Source of the DNA: Nocardioides campestrisoli | Lineage (GTDB): Bacteria > Actinomycetota > Actinomycetes > Propionibacteriales > Nocardioidaceae | Reading direction: 5' to 3' | Length of the DNA stretch: 64,000 bases | Assembly (NCBI RefSeq): GCF_013624435.2 | Contig: NZ_CP061768.1 | Coordinates: forward strand, 496,001-560,000 | Shown: positions 1 through 7,948 of the stretch, in pieces | Layout of the letters: each line of letters opens with the position of its first letter | How positions within the stretch are numbered: position 1 is the stretch's first letter | The notes under the pieces: model-generated | Database searches by the model: none | Told to the model about the DNA's origin: nothing | The model's input: the letters and a program-made list of their open reading frames with translations, nothing else | Position numbers and translations under genes: made by a program

Positions 1-111
1 CGCGGCGAGTGCGGCGCCCGCCAGGTCCAGGGCGCCGAGGTCGCCGTGGCGCACGGCACCGGCGGCATCCTCTCGACGCACGCGACGGTCGTCCTGGGGG
101 TGGACCGATGA
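1..111 (+). CDS. Thiolase-like protein, C-terminal fragment
   Basis: Only the last 36 codons lie in the window. The tail, with a GARQV stretch and then a GTGGILSTHATVVLG-type ending, matches the C-terminus of SCP-x/acetyl-CoA acetyltransferase-like thiolases that pair with DUF35 proteins. Its TGA overlaps the ATG of the next gene (ATGA), so the two are probably translationally coupled. A role in CoA-ester breakdown is inferred from the family and from the acyl-CoA dehydrogenase and CitE-like lyase that follow. The catalytic region lies outside the window. Confidence 0.7.
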   Translation, partial: RGECGARQVQGAEVAVAHGTGGILSTHATVVLGVDR

Positions 112-548
112 GCCTTCCCGAGCAGGTCTCCGGCGGCTGGGTCCCGGGCGACGTCCCGCCCGCAGACGAGAACACGGCCGACTACTGGGCGGCCACCGAG
201 CGGCACCGGCTCACGGTGCAGGAGTGCTCAGCCTGCCGGCACGTGCAGCACCCCCCGCGGGCGCTCTGCACCGGCTGCGGCTCGATGGACCACCTGGCGC
301 AGGCCGACGCCGCCGGGACCGGCGTCGTGGACACCTTCACCGTGGTGCACCGGGCCCCCCGGCCGGAGCTCGAGGTGCCGTACACCGTGGCGCGCGTCCG
401 CCTCGCCGAGGGCCCGGTCGTGCTCGCCCGCCTGGAGCCGGCGGAGCCCGGAGGCGGCTGGCGGATCGACGACCCCGTCGTCGTGGCCTGGGCCGATCTG
501 GACGACGGCCGCGCCCTGCCCTACTTCATCCCTCGCACCGAGACCTGA
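108..548 (+). CDS. DUF35 / Zn-ribbon OB-fold protein, thiolase partner
   Basis: A 146-residue protein. A CSAC...CTGC zinc-ribbon (about residues 39-55) is followed by a small beta-rich segment typical of the DUF35 OB fold. Such proteins associate with SCP2-type thiolases and, in steroid side-chain degradation, with aldol lyases. The ATG is chosen because it overlaps the stop of the upstream thiolase-like gene. The gene sits 10 bp before an acyl-CoA dehydrogenase, so thiolase, DUF35 and dehydrogenase are likely one operon. The substrate is not identifiable from sequence. Confidence 0.85.
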   Translation: MSLPEQVSGGWVPGDVPPADENTADYWAATERHRLTVQECSACRHVQHPPRALCTGCGSMDHLAQADAAGTGVVDTFTVVHRAPRPELEVPYTVARVRLAEGPVVLARLEPAEPGGGWRIDDPVVVAWADLDDGRALPYFIPRTET

Positions 549-558
549 GAGGCACCAG

Positions 559-1719
559 ATGGACTTCACGCTCAACGAGGACCAGGCGGAGTTCAAGGCC
601 CTGCTCCGCCAGTTCGTGGACCGGGAGATCGTGCCGGTCGCCCGGGAGTGGGAGCAGAGTGGTCGCTACCCCACCGAGATCGTCGCCGGGATGGCCGACA
701 TGGGTCTGTTCGGCATCACCGTCCCGGAGGAGTACGGCGGCCTCGACCTGGACCCGATCTCCTTCGCCCTGGTCTTCGAGGAGCTGGCCCGCGGCTGGAT
801 GGGCATCGCCGGCATCCTGGGCAGCCACTCGCTGGCCTGCCGGCTGATCCACATGCACGGGACGCCGGAGCAGAAGGAGAAGTACCTCCCGGACCTGGCC
901 ACCGGCAGGCGCCGTACCGCCATCGGCCTCACCGAGCCCGACGCGGGCACCGACCTCCAGGGGATCCGCACCACCGCCCGGCTGGAGGGCGACCACTACG
1001 TGGTCAACGGGTCCAAGACCTGGATCACCAACGCGAGGTACGCCGACCCGCTGCCGGTCCTGGTCAAGACCGACCCGGCCGCCTCGCCGGCGCACCGGGG
1101 GATGAGCGTGCTCCTGGTCGAGGCAGGCACCCCGGGGTTCGAGGTGACCAAGGACATCGGCAAGCTCGGCTACAAGGGCACCGAGTCCTGCGAGGTCGTG
1201 CTCGACGACGTCCGGGTGCCGGCGAGCCAGCTCGTCGGCGGGGTCGAGGGGCGCGGCATGCAGCAGGTGCTCTCGGCCCTGGAGTGGGGCCGGGTCAACA
1301 TCGCCGCCCGCTCGGTGGGCATCGCCCAGCGGGCCCACGACGAGGCGCTCGCCTACGCCCAGCAGCGCAAGGCGTTCGGCCAGCCGATCGCGGAGTTCCA
1401 GGCGATCCAACTGAAGCTGGGTGAGCTCGGCACCCAGGTGCAGGCTGCCCGGTTGATGGCCTACTGGGCGGCCGACGCGGTGCGCCGCGGGCGGGCCGAC
1501 GGCGCCACCGGGATGGCCAAGATCTTCTGCTCCGAGGTGGCGTTGCAGGCGGCGATCGACTCGATGAAGGTTCACGGGGGCTACGGCTACTCCACGGAGT
1601 TCGAGGTGGAGCGGCTCTACCGCGACTCGATCCTGATGAGCATCGGCGAGGGCACCAACGACATCCTGCGCACGGTCGTCGCGAAGTCGCTGATCAAGGG
1701 GGAGACCCGTGTCGGCTGA
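559..1719 (+). CDS. Acyl-CoA dehydrogenase
   Basis: At 386 residues this has the normal length for the family. It shows the flavin/substrate signature around GLTEPDAGTD (123-132), the RKAFGQPIAEFQ motif (270-281), KVHGGYGY (337-344), and a Glu at about 364 in the IGEGTND context, the usual catalytic base position. It should oxidise an acyl-CoA to an enoyl-CoA using FAD and pass electrons to ETF. It lies between the DUF35 gene and a CitE-like lyase with an 11-bp overlap, consistent with one catabolic operon. Chain length or branching preference cannot be read from the sequence. Confidence 0.93.
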   Translation: MDFTLNEDQAEFKALLRQFVDREIVPVAREWEQSGRYPTEIVAGMADMGLFGITVPEEYGGLDLDPISFALVFEELARGWMGIAGILGSHSLACRLIHMHGTPEQKEKYLPDLATGRRRTAIGLTEPDAGTDLQGIRTTARLEGDHYVVNGSKTWITNARYADPLPVLVKTDPAASPAHRGMSVLLVEAGTPGFEVTKDIGKLGYKGTESCEVVLDDVRVPASQLVGGVEGRGMQQVLSALEWGRVNIAARSVGIAQRAHDEALAYAQQRKAFGQPIAEFQAIQLKLGELGTQVQAARLMAYWAADAVRRGRADGATGMAKIFCSEVALQAAIDSMKVHGGYGYSTEFEVERLYRDSILMSIGEGTNDILRTVVAKSLIKGETRVG

Positions 1720-2575
1720 GGTCGCCGGAGAGGCTCTCGCGCACGGCGCCAGGCTCTCGCGCTCCGCGCTCTACGTGCCCGGGGACTCGCCGGAGAAGCT
1801 CCGCAGCGCCCTGGGCCGGGGTGCCGACGAGCTGATCGTCGACCTGGAGGACGCGGTGGCGCCGGGCCGCAAGGCGTTGGCGCGCGACCTGGTGGCCACC
1901 TGGCTCGACGGGCTGCCGCCCACCGACGTCGAGGTCTGGGTGCGGGTGAACGCCGGCCCGCCTGCGCTGGACGACATCCGTGCCGTCGCGGCGGCCGCCG
2001 GCCTGGCCGGGGTGACCCTGGCCAAGGTCGAGTCGCCCGAGCAGGTGGTGGCGGCGGCCGCGCTGCTCGAGGAGCTGGGGTCACCCGCCCGGATCGTGCC
2101 GCTGCTGGAGAGCGCCGCCGGCGTGCTGCGGGCTGCGGAGATCGCGGCCGCGCCCCGGGTGCACCGGCTCCAGGTGGGGGAGGCCGACCTGCGCGCCGAC
2201 CTGGGGGTCACGCTCGGGCCCGACGAGCGTGAGCTCCTCTGGGTGCGCTCCCAGGTGGTGCTGGTCTCCGCAGCCGCGGGCATCGCTCCGCCCATCGCGC
2301 CCGTCTCCACCGACTTCCGGGACCTGGACGCGCTCCGCGCCTCGACCGAGGCGCTGGCCCGGCTGGGCTTCATGGGGCGGGCCTGCATCCACCCGGCGCA
2401 GGTGGCCACCGTCAACGACGTCTTCACGCCGACCGCCGAGGCTGTGGCCGAGGCGGAGTCGCTCCTCGCGGCTCTGTCAGCCGCTGGCTCCGGCGTCGCG
2501 CTGGACGCCCGCGGCCGGATGATCGACGAGGCCGTGGCCCGGCACGCTCGGCTGGTGCTTGCACGGAGGCGATGA
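1709..2575 (+). CDS. CitE/HpcH-HpaI family CoA-ester lyase
   Basis: A 288-residue TIM-barrel lyase. N-terminal RSALYVPG (about 18-25) is followed by DLEDAV (45-50), and later by a PLLESAAG and GEADLRADLG pair that supply the metal-binding Glu and Asp of CitE-like (malyl/citramalyl-CoA lyase) enzymes. The GTG start overlaps the dehydrogenase by 11 bp; a start further in, before RSALYVPG, is possible. It probably cleaves a 3-hydroxyacyl-CoA in the same pathway. The family also includes beta-methylmalyl-CoA and citramalyl-CoA lyases, so the substrate remains open. Confidence 0.88.
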   Translation: MSAEVAGEALAHGARLSRSALYVPGDSPEKLRSALGRGADELIVDLEDAVAPGRKALARDLVATWLDGLPPTDVEVWVRVNAGPPALDDIRAVAAAAGLAGVTLAKVESPEQVVAAAALLEELGSPARIVPLLESAAGVLRAAEIAAAPRVHRLQVGEADLRADLGVTLGPDERELLWVRSQVVLVSAAAGIAPPIAPVSTDFRDLDALRASTEALARLGFMGRACIHPAQVATVNDVFTPTAEAVAEAESLLAALSAAGSGVALDARGRMIDEAVARHARLVLARRR

Positions 2576-2613
2576 CCCGCGGTCCGCCTCGAGAAGCCGG
2601 CGTGTTTCCGGCG

Positions 2614-2627
2614 TGTGACAGATCACA
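2614..2627. promoter_or_regulatory. CRP-like near-palindrome with short spacer
   Basis: TGTGA-CAGA-TCACA has perfect 5-bp arms with a 4-bp centre. CRP/GlxR sites use the same arms with a 6-bp centre, so the spacing is wrong by two bases. It lies about 105 bp upstream of the secreted Pro-Thr protein gene. Function is uncertain. Confidence 0.25.
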
Positions 2628-2660
2628 GAAATCTGGTCGCACCCCTGTTCCTCAACGACG

Positions 2661-2678
2661 CGATCATATATCTTATCG
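2661..2678 (+). promoter_or_regulatory. AT-rich imperfect palindrome, likely promoter/operator
   Basis: An 18-bp AT-rich block in GC-rich surroundings whose outer CGAT...ATCG arms pair, with 14 of 18 positions symmetric. It contains the 11-mer GATCATATATC found identically at 11532. The downstream secreted-protein gene starts at 2732 with a good ribosome-binding site, so a -10 element here would leave a leader of about 50 nt. Confidence 0.45.
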
Positions 2679-2731
2679 GATTGAGACCCAGGTCACGCCA
2701 CCCGAGGGCGCGGCCCAACGAGGAGGAACCC

Positions 2732-3616
2732 ATGCGTTTTCGAAGAATCGCTGGTGCAGCGTCCGGAGCCCTGGTGCTGGGTGTGCTGGCAGTGCCTGCC
2801 CTGTCCACCACCGCGTCCGCAGCCCCGGTCGTCCTGACCGGCAGCCAGGCGTTCGAGTGCACCTTCCAGTCGTGGAAGCTGCCCTACGTGGTCAAGACGG
2901 AGGTGGCGGTCGACGGCACGGGCGTCAGTGCCTCGCTCGAGAACAACTTCGTGCCGGGCATGCCCGCGTTCGTCACCGTCAGCCGCATGGACGTGAACCT
3001 CGGCATCAAGCTCGATGCCGAGGCGGTCACGCTCAAGGGTTCGAAGGCCTACGCCCCGCCCCTGCCGGGCAGCAGCGCGTTCCAGATGCCCACCGTCGCC
3101 GGGACTCGGGTCGGCACCGCCGCTCCGTCGGCGCTCTCCATCGACACGTTGGCCCTGACCATGAACGCCATGGGCAGCGACAACCCCATCCCGTGCGTCA
3201 AGGTCGTCTCTCCGCCGCCGACGCCCACCCCCACCCCGACGCCGACGCCGACGCCGACTCCGACGCCGACGCCGACGCCGACGCCCACCCCGACGCCGAC
3301 GCCCACCCCGACGCCGACTCCGACGCCGGCGGCCGTGTCGTCCAAGACGACGGTCAAGATCAAGGCCGACAAGAAGAAGAAGAAGGCCGTCCTCACGGTG
3401 GCGGTCAAGGGCGCTGACGTGAAGGCGACCGGCAAGGCCACGATCGTGGTCAAGAAGGGCAAGAAGAAGTTCAAGACCGTCACGGTGACGGTCAAGAACG
3501 GCAAGGGCAAGGTCACCCTCAAGAAGCTCGCGAAGGGCGCCTACAAGGTCACCACGAGCTACGGCGGCGACGCCGCTCACCTGGCCTCGAAGGGCAAGGG
3601 CTCCTTCCGGATCTGA
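2732..3616 (+). CDS. Secreted protein with Pro-Thr repeat linker and Lys-rich Ig-like domain
   Basis: A 294-residue protein. The start is fixed by an AGGAGG ribosome-binding site 8-12 bp upstream and by a classical signal peptide (positive RFRR, hydrophobic core, cleavage probably after about residue 30 at ASA). An N-terminal globular domain with two Cys follows, then a long Pro-Thr dipeptide linker, then a C-terminal domain very rich in Lys and Val with an Ig-like Big_3 ending (GAYKVTTSYGGDAAH). It is probably exported, with the basic domain contacting wall polymer or another surface. I do not recognise the N-terminal domain. A strong terminator follows. Confidence 0.8.
   Translation: MRFRRIAGAASGALVLGVLAVPALSTTASAAPVVLTGSQAFECTFQSWKLPYVVKTEVAVDGTGVSASLENNFVPGMPAFVTVSRMDVNLGIKLDAEAVTLKGSKAYAPPLPGSSAFQMPTVAGTRVGTAAPSALSIDTLALTMNAMGSDNPIPCVKVVSPPPTPTPTPTPTPTPTPTPTPTPTPTPTPTPTPTPTPTPAAVSSKTTVKIKADKKKKKAVLTVAVKGADVKATGKATIVVKKGKKKFKTVTVTVKNGKGKVTLKKLAKGAYKVTTSYGGDAAHLASKGKGSFRI
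3218..3330 (+). repeat. Low-complexity Pro-Thr coding repeat
   Basis: Near-perfect tandem array of the 6-bp unit ACGCCG (with ACGCCC and ACTCCG variants) encoding alternating Thr-Pro inside the secreted protein. It forms an extended linker, and its near-identical units make copy number liable to slippage. Confidence 0.9.
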
Positions 3617-3636
3617 CCCCCGTACCCCCCAAAGGA

Positions 3637-3670
3637 CACTGGCCCCGACGGATCTCCGTCGGGGCCAGTG
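3637..3670. terminator. Bidirectional hairpin terminator
   Basis: A perfect 16-bp inverted repeat (3637-3652 with 3655-3670) lies between the convergent secreted-protein and SDR genes. Allowing a 4-nt loop still leaves a 15-bp stem. There is no U-tract on the plus strand, as is common in actinobacteria. Confidence 0.85.
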
Positions 3671-3701
3671 CTCGTTGAGGGACCAGTGCTCGTCGTCGGG
3701 C

Positions 3702-4505
3702 TCAGAGGCCGTAGCGAGCCAGCTTGTCGTTCTTCCTGGCGTAGCCGGGGCTCATGAACCGCCTGGCGAGCCTGGCGGAGGTGAGCCACGCGATCTCCTC
3801 GCCGTTCCGGGTGCTGGCCAGCATCCGGGCGACCAGCTCGGGTGCCACCTCGTCGACGTGGTCGACGAGGATGTTGAGCATCCGTCGCTGCTGGGCCACC
3901 TGCTCGGGTGCGGCGGCAGCCTCGCGCAGCCAGCCGTCCGTGACCAGGATGCCCGGGCGCACCTGTCCCACCCGCACCCCGGTCCCGTCGACCTCCTTGA
4001 CCAGGGCACGGGTGAACATGTCGAGCCCTCGCTTGGTCGCGCCGTAGACACCCATGCCGGGGCGGATCCTGCCGTCGCTGCCCCCGCCCAGCACGTTGAA
4101 GAGCTGGCCGCCCCCTTGTGCCGTCATGCCCCGCACCGCGGTCCGGGAGCCGAAGATCGTGCCGAGCATGTTGGTCTCCACCATGCTCCGCACGGCCGCG
4201 GGGGTCGTGTCCACGATGGTCTGCGTGGTGTGGGCGACCCCCGCGTTGTTGACCCACAGGTCCACGGTGCCGAGCTTGCCGACGGCGCCGGCCCACAGCT
4301 CTTCGACGGAGTCCGGGTCGCTGACGTCGACGAGCTGTCCGACCACCGTGCCTCCCTCGGTCCCCTCGAGCTCTGCGACCAGGGAGCGCAGGGCTTCCTC
4401 GTCGCGTCCGCTGACCACCACGTGGTGCCCGCGGCGGTGCAGCTCCCGGGCCATGGCCCGTCCGATCCCCTTGGTGCTCCCTGTGACTACGACGTTCTTC
4501 GTCAT
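3702..4505 (-). CDS. Short-chain dehydrogenase/reductase
   Basis: 267 residues with a classical SDR layout: TGSTKGIG cofactor motif (8-15), NNAG (86-89), and catalytic Ser143, Tyr154 and Lys158 in YGATK. It should be a cytosolic NAD(P)-dependent alcohol/ketone oxidoreductase. Its ATG overlaps the stop of the upstream MDR reductase (ATGA), so it is the second gene of a two-gene leftward operon. The substrate is unknown. The neighbourhood suggests a step in the same catabolic island rather than fatty-acid synthesis. Confidence 0.9.
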   Translation of the reverse strand: MTKNVVVTGSTKGIGRAMARELHRRGHHVVVSGRDEEALRSLVAELEGTEGGTVVGQLVDVSDPDSVEELWAGAVGKLGTVDLWVNNAGVAHTTQTIVDTTPAAVRSMVETNMLGTIFGSRTAVRGMTAQGGGQLFNVLGGGSDGRIRPGMGVYGATKRGLDMFTRALVKEVDGTGVRVGQVRPGILVTDGWLREAAAAPEQVAQQRRMLNILVDHVDEVAPELVARMLASTRNGEEIAWLTSARLARRFMSPGYARKNDKLARYGL

Positions 4506-5524
4506 TCACCCTCCCGGTGAAGTTGGACCACGACCTTGCCGCGGTTGCGGCCGGACATCAGTGCCTCGAACGCGGCGCCGGCCTGTTCGAGCCCGTTCCA
4601 GGTGTCCTCGACCAGGCCGAGGGCCCCGGTGGCGAGCAGAGCGCCCACGCGCTCGGCGTGCTCGGCTGCGAGGTCGGCGTGGTCGTGGACGACGAGCCCG
4701 CGCACCGTCGCCCGGGCGAGCATCACCGCGCCCGCGCGGAACCGGGTGGGCGGCGCCCCGTTGGACTGGTCGATCAGGCCGCAGAGCGAGACCCGGGCGC
4801 CGAGGGCGAGGTGCTCCACGACGCCGTCCAGGGTGGCCTGGTCGCCCATGTGCAGGTAGGCGTCGACCTTGTCGGGGCAGGCGGCGTGCAGCTGGTCGAT
4901 CCAGTCCGACTCGGTCCGGACCACGACCTGGTCGTAGCCGAGCGTGTGCGCCAGCGCGACCTTCTCGCGACTGCCGACGATGCCGACGGTGCGAGCGCCG
5001 CTGCGGGCGGCCAGCTGGCCGGCGAGCGAACCCACGCCGCCCGTGGCGGACGAGACGACCACCGTCTCGCCGGGCCGGGGTGCGAGGTGGCGCACGTGGG
5101 CGGCGTAGGCGGTCAGCCCCGGCATGCCGAGGAGGCCGAGGGCTGCGGAGGCCGGCACGCGCTCCGGGACACGTACCGGGGAGGCCAGGGCGACCGGGAG
5201 CACGGCGTGCTCGCGCCAGCCGGTCTCACCCAGCACGAGCGAGCCCACCGGCAGGGACGGGTCGTCGGACTCCAGCACCGTGGCGACGGCGCGCCCGGGC
5301 ATCACCTGTCCCGGGCCCAGCGCCGGGTCGTCGAGGTGGCCCTGTCTGAGGAGGGAGCGCAGGTAGGGATCGAGCGACAGCACGTCGACCCGCACCAGGA
5401 GCTGGTCGGACGCACGCGGAGGGAGTGGCTCCTCGCGGACCGCGAAGTCCTCGGCGATCGGGAGGCCTCGAGGTGACGAGGCGACGACGACGACACGGGT
5501 GGTGTCCGGGACCACGGAGGGCAT
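4502..5524 (-). CDS. MDR-family NADPH-dependent reductase (zinc-independent)
   Basis: 340 residues. It has the MDR fold without structural-zinc cysteines. LGMPGLTAY (132-140) and the cofactor motif SSATGGVGS (158-166) match prostaglandin/curcumin reductase-like double-bond reductases, which reduce enones with NADPH. The ATG at 5524 is chosen because sequence similarity to the family begins there and a -10-like box lies 7 nt upstream (leaderless). It is first of an operon with the SDR gene and divergent from the VOC gene, sharing the tiny 18-bp promoter region. Confidence 0.87.
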   Translation of the reverse strand: MPSVVPDTTRVVVVASSPRGLPIAEDFAVREEPLPPRASDQLLVRVDVLSLDPYLRSLLRQGHLDDPALGPGQVMPGRAVATVLESDDPSLPVGSLVLGETGWREHAVLPVALASPVRVPERVPASAALGLLGMPGLTAYAAHVRHLAPRPGETVVVSSATGGVGSLAGQLAARSGARTVGIVGSREKVALAHTLGYDQVVVRTESDWIDQLHAACPDKVDAYLHMGDQATLDGVVEHLALGARVSLCGLIDQSNGAPPTRFRAGAVMLARATVRGLVVHDHADLAAEHAERVGALLATGALGLVEDTWNGLEQAGAAFEALMSGRNRGKVVVQLHREGE

Positions 5525-5542
5525 AATAGATATAATATACGG
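5525..5542. promoter_or_regulatory. Overlapping divergent leaderless promoters
   Basis: Only 18 bp separate two divergent start codons. Rightward, TATAAT (5531-5536) ends 6 nt before the ATG at 5543. Leftward, TATTAT (complement of 5532-5537) ends 7 nt before the ATG at 5524. The two -10 boxes occupy nearly the same bases, centred on the palindrome TATAATATA, so polymerase can probably serve only one direction at a time. Confidence 0.7.
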
Positions 5543-6472
5543 ATGTCCTCCTCCAGGATCTACGGTCCGCTGATCTCCGCCCACTCCGTGGGCGACCACG
5601 TGCCGCTGCTGACCGAGGTCTTCGGGATGCGGGTGGAGTCGGGCGCCCGGCTCCCGGCCGACGCCACGGCCGCGCTCTTCGCCACGGAGTGCACGACCGA
5701 GGTCGTGGTGCTGCGTACGCCCGGCGTGGAGGCCGGCGCCGTGCTCTGCCGTTTCGAGTCCGAGCTGCCGGAGGCCGCGGAGACCATCCGCGACGGGCGG
5801 ACCCGGCTCTACCGCGACGCCTTCCGGGTGATCGACTTCTACGCCCGGGACTTCGAGACCTCGCTGGCCCATGCTCGGGACGCGGGCTTCCCGATGATCG
5901 GCAAGGAGGCGTCGTACGAGACCGGCGACGGCGGGTTCCGGGAGGCGCACCACCTCGGCGCCGACCACGTGGTGACCGCGTTCCTGCACGGTCCCGCGGA
6001 CTTCTTCACCGACTTCGCCGAGGTTCGCGACCGGGTCTCCAGCGAGCCGGTCAGCATCTCGCTGCCGCTCAGCGACGCCGGCCCCACCCTCGCCTGGTAC
6101 GAACGCGTCTTCGGCTGGGGAGTGGTCTACGAGTACGACTTCGTGGACGCGTCCTTCTCCGAGCTCGTCGGCGTGGACGCCGAGCTGCGGGTCCGGTCCC
6201 GCACCGTGGGTCCGAGCCGCCGGCAGACCTACGTCAACATCGTCGACTACGGCCACGCCGCGCAGGGCGGCTCGCTGCTCGGCTGCTCGGTGGCCCCGCG
6301 GCGCGGCCTGCTCGGCCTCGTGGTGCTCACCGACGAGCTGGACGCGCTGCACGCCCGCGCCGGGGACGGGGCCCAGGTCGTCACCCTCGACCTGGCCCCG
6401 TTCGGCGTCGTCCGCGCCTGCGTGCTGATCCCGCCCTTCTCGGCGCCGCACCTGGTCGTCGAGCGCGGCTGA
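5543..6472 (+). CDS. Two-domain VOC/glyoxalase-fold protein
   Basis: 309 residues forming two vicinal-oxygen-chelate halves (about 1-150 and 165-305), as in extradiol-dioxygenase-like and glyoxalase/bleomycin-resistance proteins. The second half has a typical LAWYERVFGWG motif. Potential metal ligands are not clear enough to name an enzyme class. The ATG lies 6 nt after a TATAAT box, so the message is predicted to be leaderless. It is divergent from the MDR/SDR operon and convergent with the amidohydrolase operon with only 3 bp between stops. Probably part of the same pathway. Confidence 0.75.
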   Translation: MSSSRIYGPLISAHSVGDHVPLLTEVFGMRVESGARLPADATAALFATECTTEVVVLRTPGVEAGAVLCRFESELPEAAETIRDGRTRLYRDAFRVIDFYARDFETSLAHARDAGFPMIGKEASYETGDGGFREAHHLGADHVVTAFLHGPADFFTDFAEVRDRVSSEPVSISLPLSDAGPTLAWYERVFGWGVVYEYDFVDASFSELVGVDAELRVRSRTVGPSRRQTYVNIVDYGHAAQGGSLLGCSVAPRRGLLGLVVLTDELDALHARAGDGAQVVTLDLAPFGVVRACVLIPPFSAPHLVVERG

Positions 6473-6475
6473 CTC

Positions 6476-7948
6476 TCAGTCCGCCGTCGGGCGGGAGAGG
6501 AACCTGCCGGTGGGAGCGGCCGTGGTCACGGTGCCGTCGGTCATGATCGGGGTGCCGCGCAGGAACGTGTCGGTCACCCGGGCGGTGAGCTTGGCGCCCT
6601 CGAAGGGCGTGTACTCCTGGGTGGAGAGGGACTCCTCGGCGCGCACCGTCCAGGCGGAGTCCGGGTCGACCAGGGCGAGGTCGGCGTCCAGCCCGACCCG
6701 GATGGCGCCCTTGCGTGAGCCCAGGCCGTAGCGCTGGGCGGGGTTGGTGGCGGTGAGCTCGGCGATCCGGCCGTAGGAGAGCCCGCGCCGACCGCCCTCG
6801 CTGACCATGCCGGCCAGCAGGTACTCGGCGCCGCCGAAGCCGGACTTGGCCAGGAAGACGTCGTCCTTCGGCTCGCCGAACTTGAGCTCCTCCTTGCAGC
6901 AGGCGTGGTCGGAGACCACCCAGTCGATCTTCCCGTCGAGCAGGTAGCCCCACAGCGCCTCCACGTCCTCCCGGGGGCGCAGCGGCGGGTTGACCTTGCC
7001 GCCCACCCCGTGCGCGGTGTCGCAGTCGGCGAGGAGGTGGCCGACGGTGACCTCGCGGCGGAAGTCGATGTGCGGGAACGCCGCCGCCATCGTCAGCGCT
7101 GCCTCGACGGCCTTGCGCGATGTCAGGTGCAGCAGGTTGATCGTCGGCAGCTCGGTCTCGTGCGCGAGGTAGGAGGCGATGGTGACCGCCAGTCCCTCCG
7201 AGTGCGGCGGCCGCGAGGCGCTGTAGGCCGGGAGCCCGGTCAGCGCCCCGTCCTCCTCGACCATCTTGGTGTAGGCGGACATGATCTCGGCGGTCTCGCA
7301 GTGCAGCGAGAGCGAGATCTGGTCCGCGATCTCCGGGTTCTCCACACGCGCCTTCTGGATGCCGCGCATCACGAACTCGAAGTGCGCGTAGTCGTACCGC
7401 TCGCCCTCGGGCGTCATCAGGAACTGCGACTGGTCGGTGCTGCGCCCGTGCAGCCCGTGGCTGCCGTAGAACATGAAGACCTTGAACGACGTCACCCCGT
7501 GGTCGGCGACCAGCGACCCGATCTCGTCGATGTGCTCGCGGCTCATCGGCGCCAGGTGGTAGGCGTAGTCGACCAGCGCCCGGCCCTCCGTCAGGGCGAG
7601 CACCTCGGGGAAGAAGTCGGCGTACGACCCGCCCTTGTTGAGGTAGTACTGCCCGGTGCGCATGTAGGAGAGCGACGTGGTGACGCCGCCCTGGGCGCAG
7701 GCGCGGGACTCGCTGGTCACGTCGTCGGGGAGCGGGTTGTAGATGCCCCAGTGCTGGTGGGCGTCGACCACGCCCGGGAACGCGATCTTGCCGCCGCAGT
7801 CGACCACGGTCGCGGCCAGCGACGGGTCGATGCCGGCCTCGATCCGGGCGAACCTGCCGTCCTTGACGGCGAGGTCGACCTGCTGCGGCTCGTCGTGGCC
7901 GGGCAGCACCGCGGCGACATGGGTGAGGAGGACGTCGAACTCGGTCAC
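6476..7948 (-). CDS. Dihydropyrimidinase/hydantoinase-like cyclic amidohydrolase
   Basis: 490 residues. All metal-centre residues of the hydantoinase/allantoinase family are visible: HxH at 64-66, a likely carboxylated Lys156 in SFKVF, His216 in SLHCE, His274 in LLHLT and Asp347 in VVSDHACC. It should hydrolyse a cyclic amide or imide. The GTG start is preferred: an AGGAGA sequence lies 8-13 bp upstream and the GTGA overlap with the MmgE gene implies coupling. It is the last gene of the leftward operon CoA transferase-cyclase-MmgE-amidohydrolase. No pyrimidine or hydantoin transporter is nearby, so the substrate is uncertain. Confidence 0.85.
   Translation of the reverse strand: MTEFDVLLTHVAAVLPGHDEPQQVDLAVKDGRFARIEAGIDPSLAATVVDCGGKIAFPGVVDAHQHWGIYNPLPDDVTSESRACAQGGVTTSLSYMRTGQYYLNKGGSYADFFPEVLALTEGRALVDYAYHLAPMSREHIDEIGSLVADHGVTSFKVFMFYGSHGLHGRSTDQSQFLMTPEGERYDYAHFEFVMRGIQKARVENPEIADQISLSLHCETAEIMSAYTKMVEEDGALTGLPAYSASRPPHSEGLAVTIASYLAHETELPTINLLHLTSRKAVEAALTMAAAFPHIDFRREVTVGHLLADCDTAHGVGGKVNPPLRPREDVEALWGYLLDGKIDWVVSDHACCKEELKFGEPKDDVFLAKSGFGGAEYLLAGMVSEGGRRGLSYGRIAELTATNPAQRYGLGSRKGAIRVGLDADLALVDPDSAWTVRAEESLSTQEYTPFEGAKLTARVTDTFLRGTPIMTDGTVTTAAPTGRFLSRPTAD

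Noticed and set aside
2614..2627. A CRP/GlxR binding site upstream of the secreted protein.
   Set aside because: Arms are right but the spacer is 4 bp instead of 6, so I list it only as a weak palindrome and do not call a GlxR site.
4502..6451. A 649-residue leftward open frame covering the MDR gene and extending through the VOC gene region.
   Set aside because: The extension is a shadow of the VOC gene on the opposite strand. The family N-terminus and the -10 box both place the true start at 5524.
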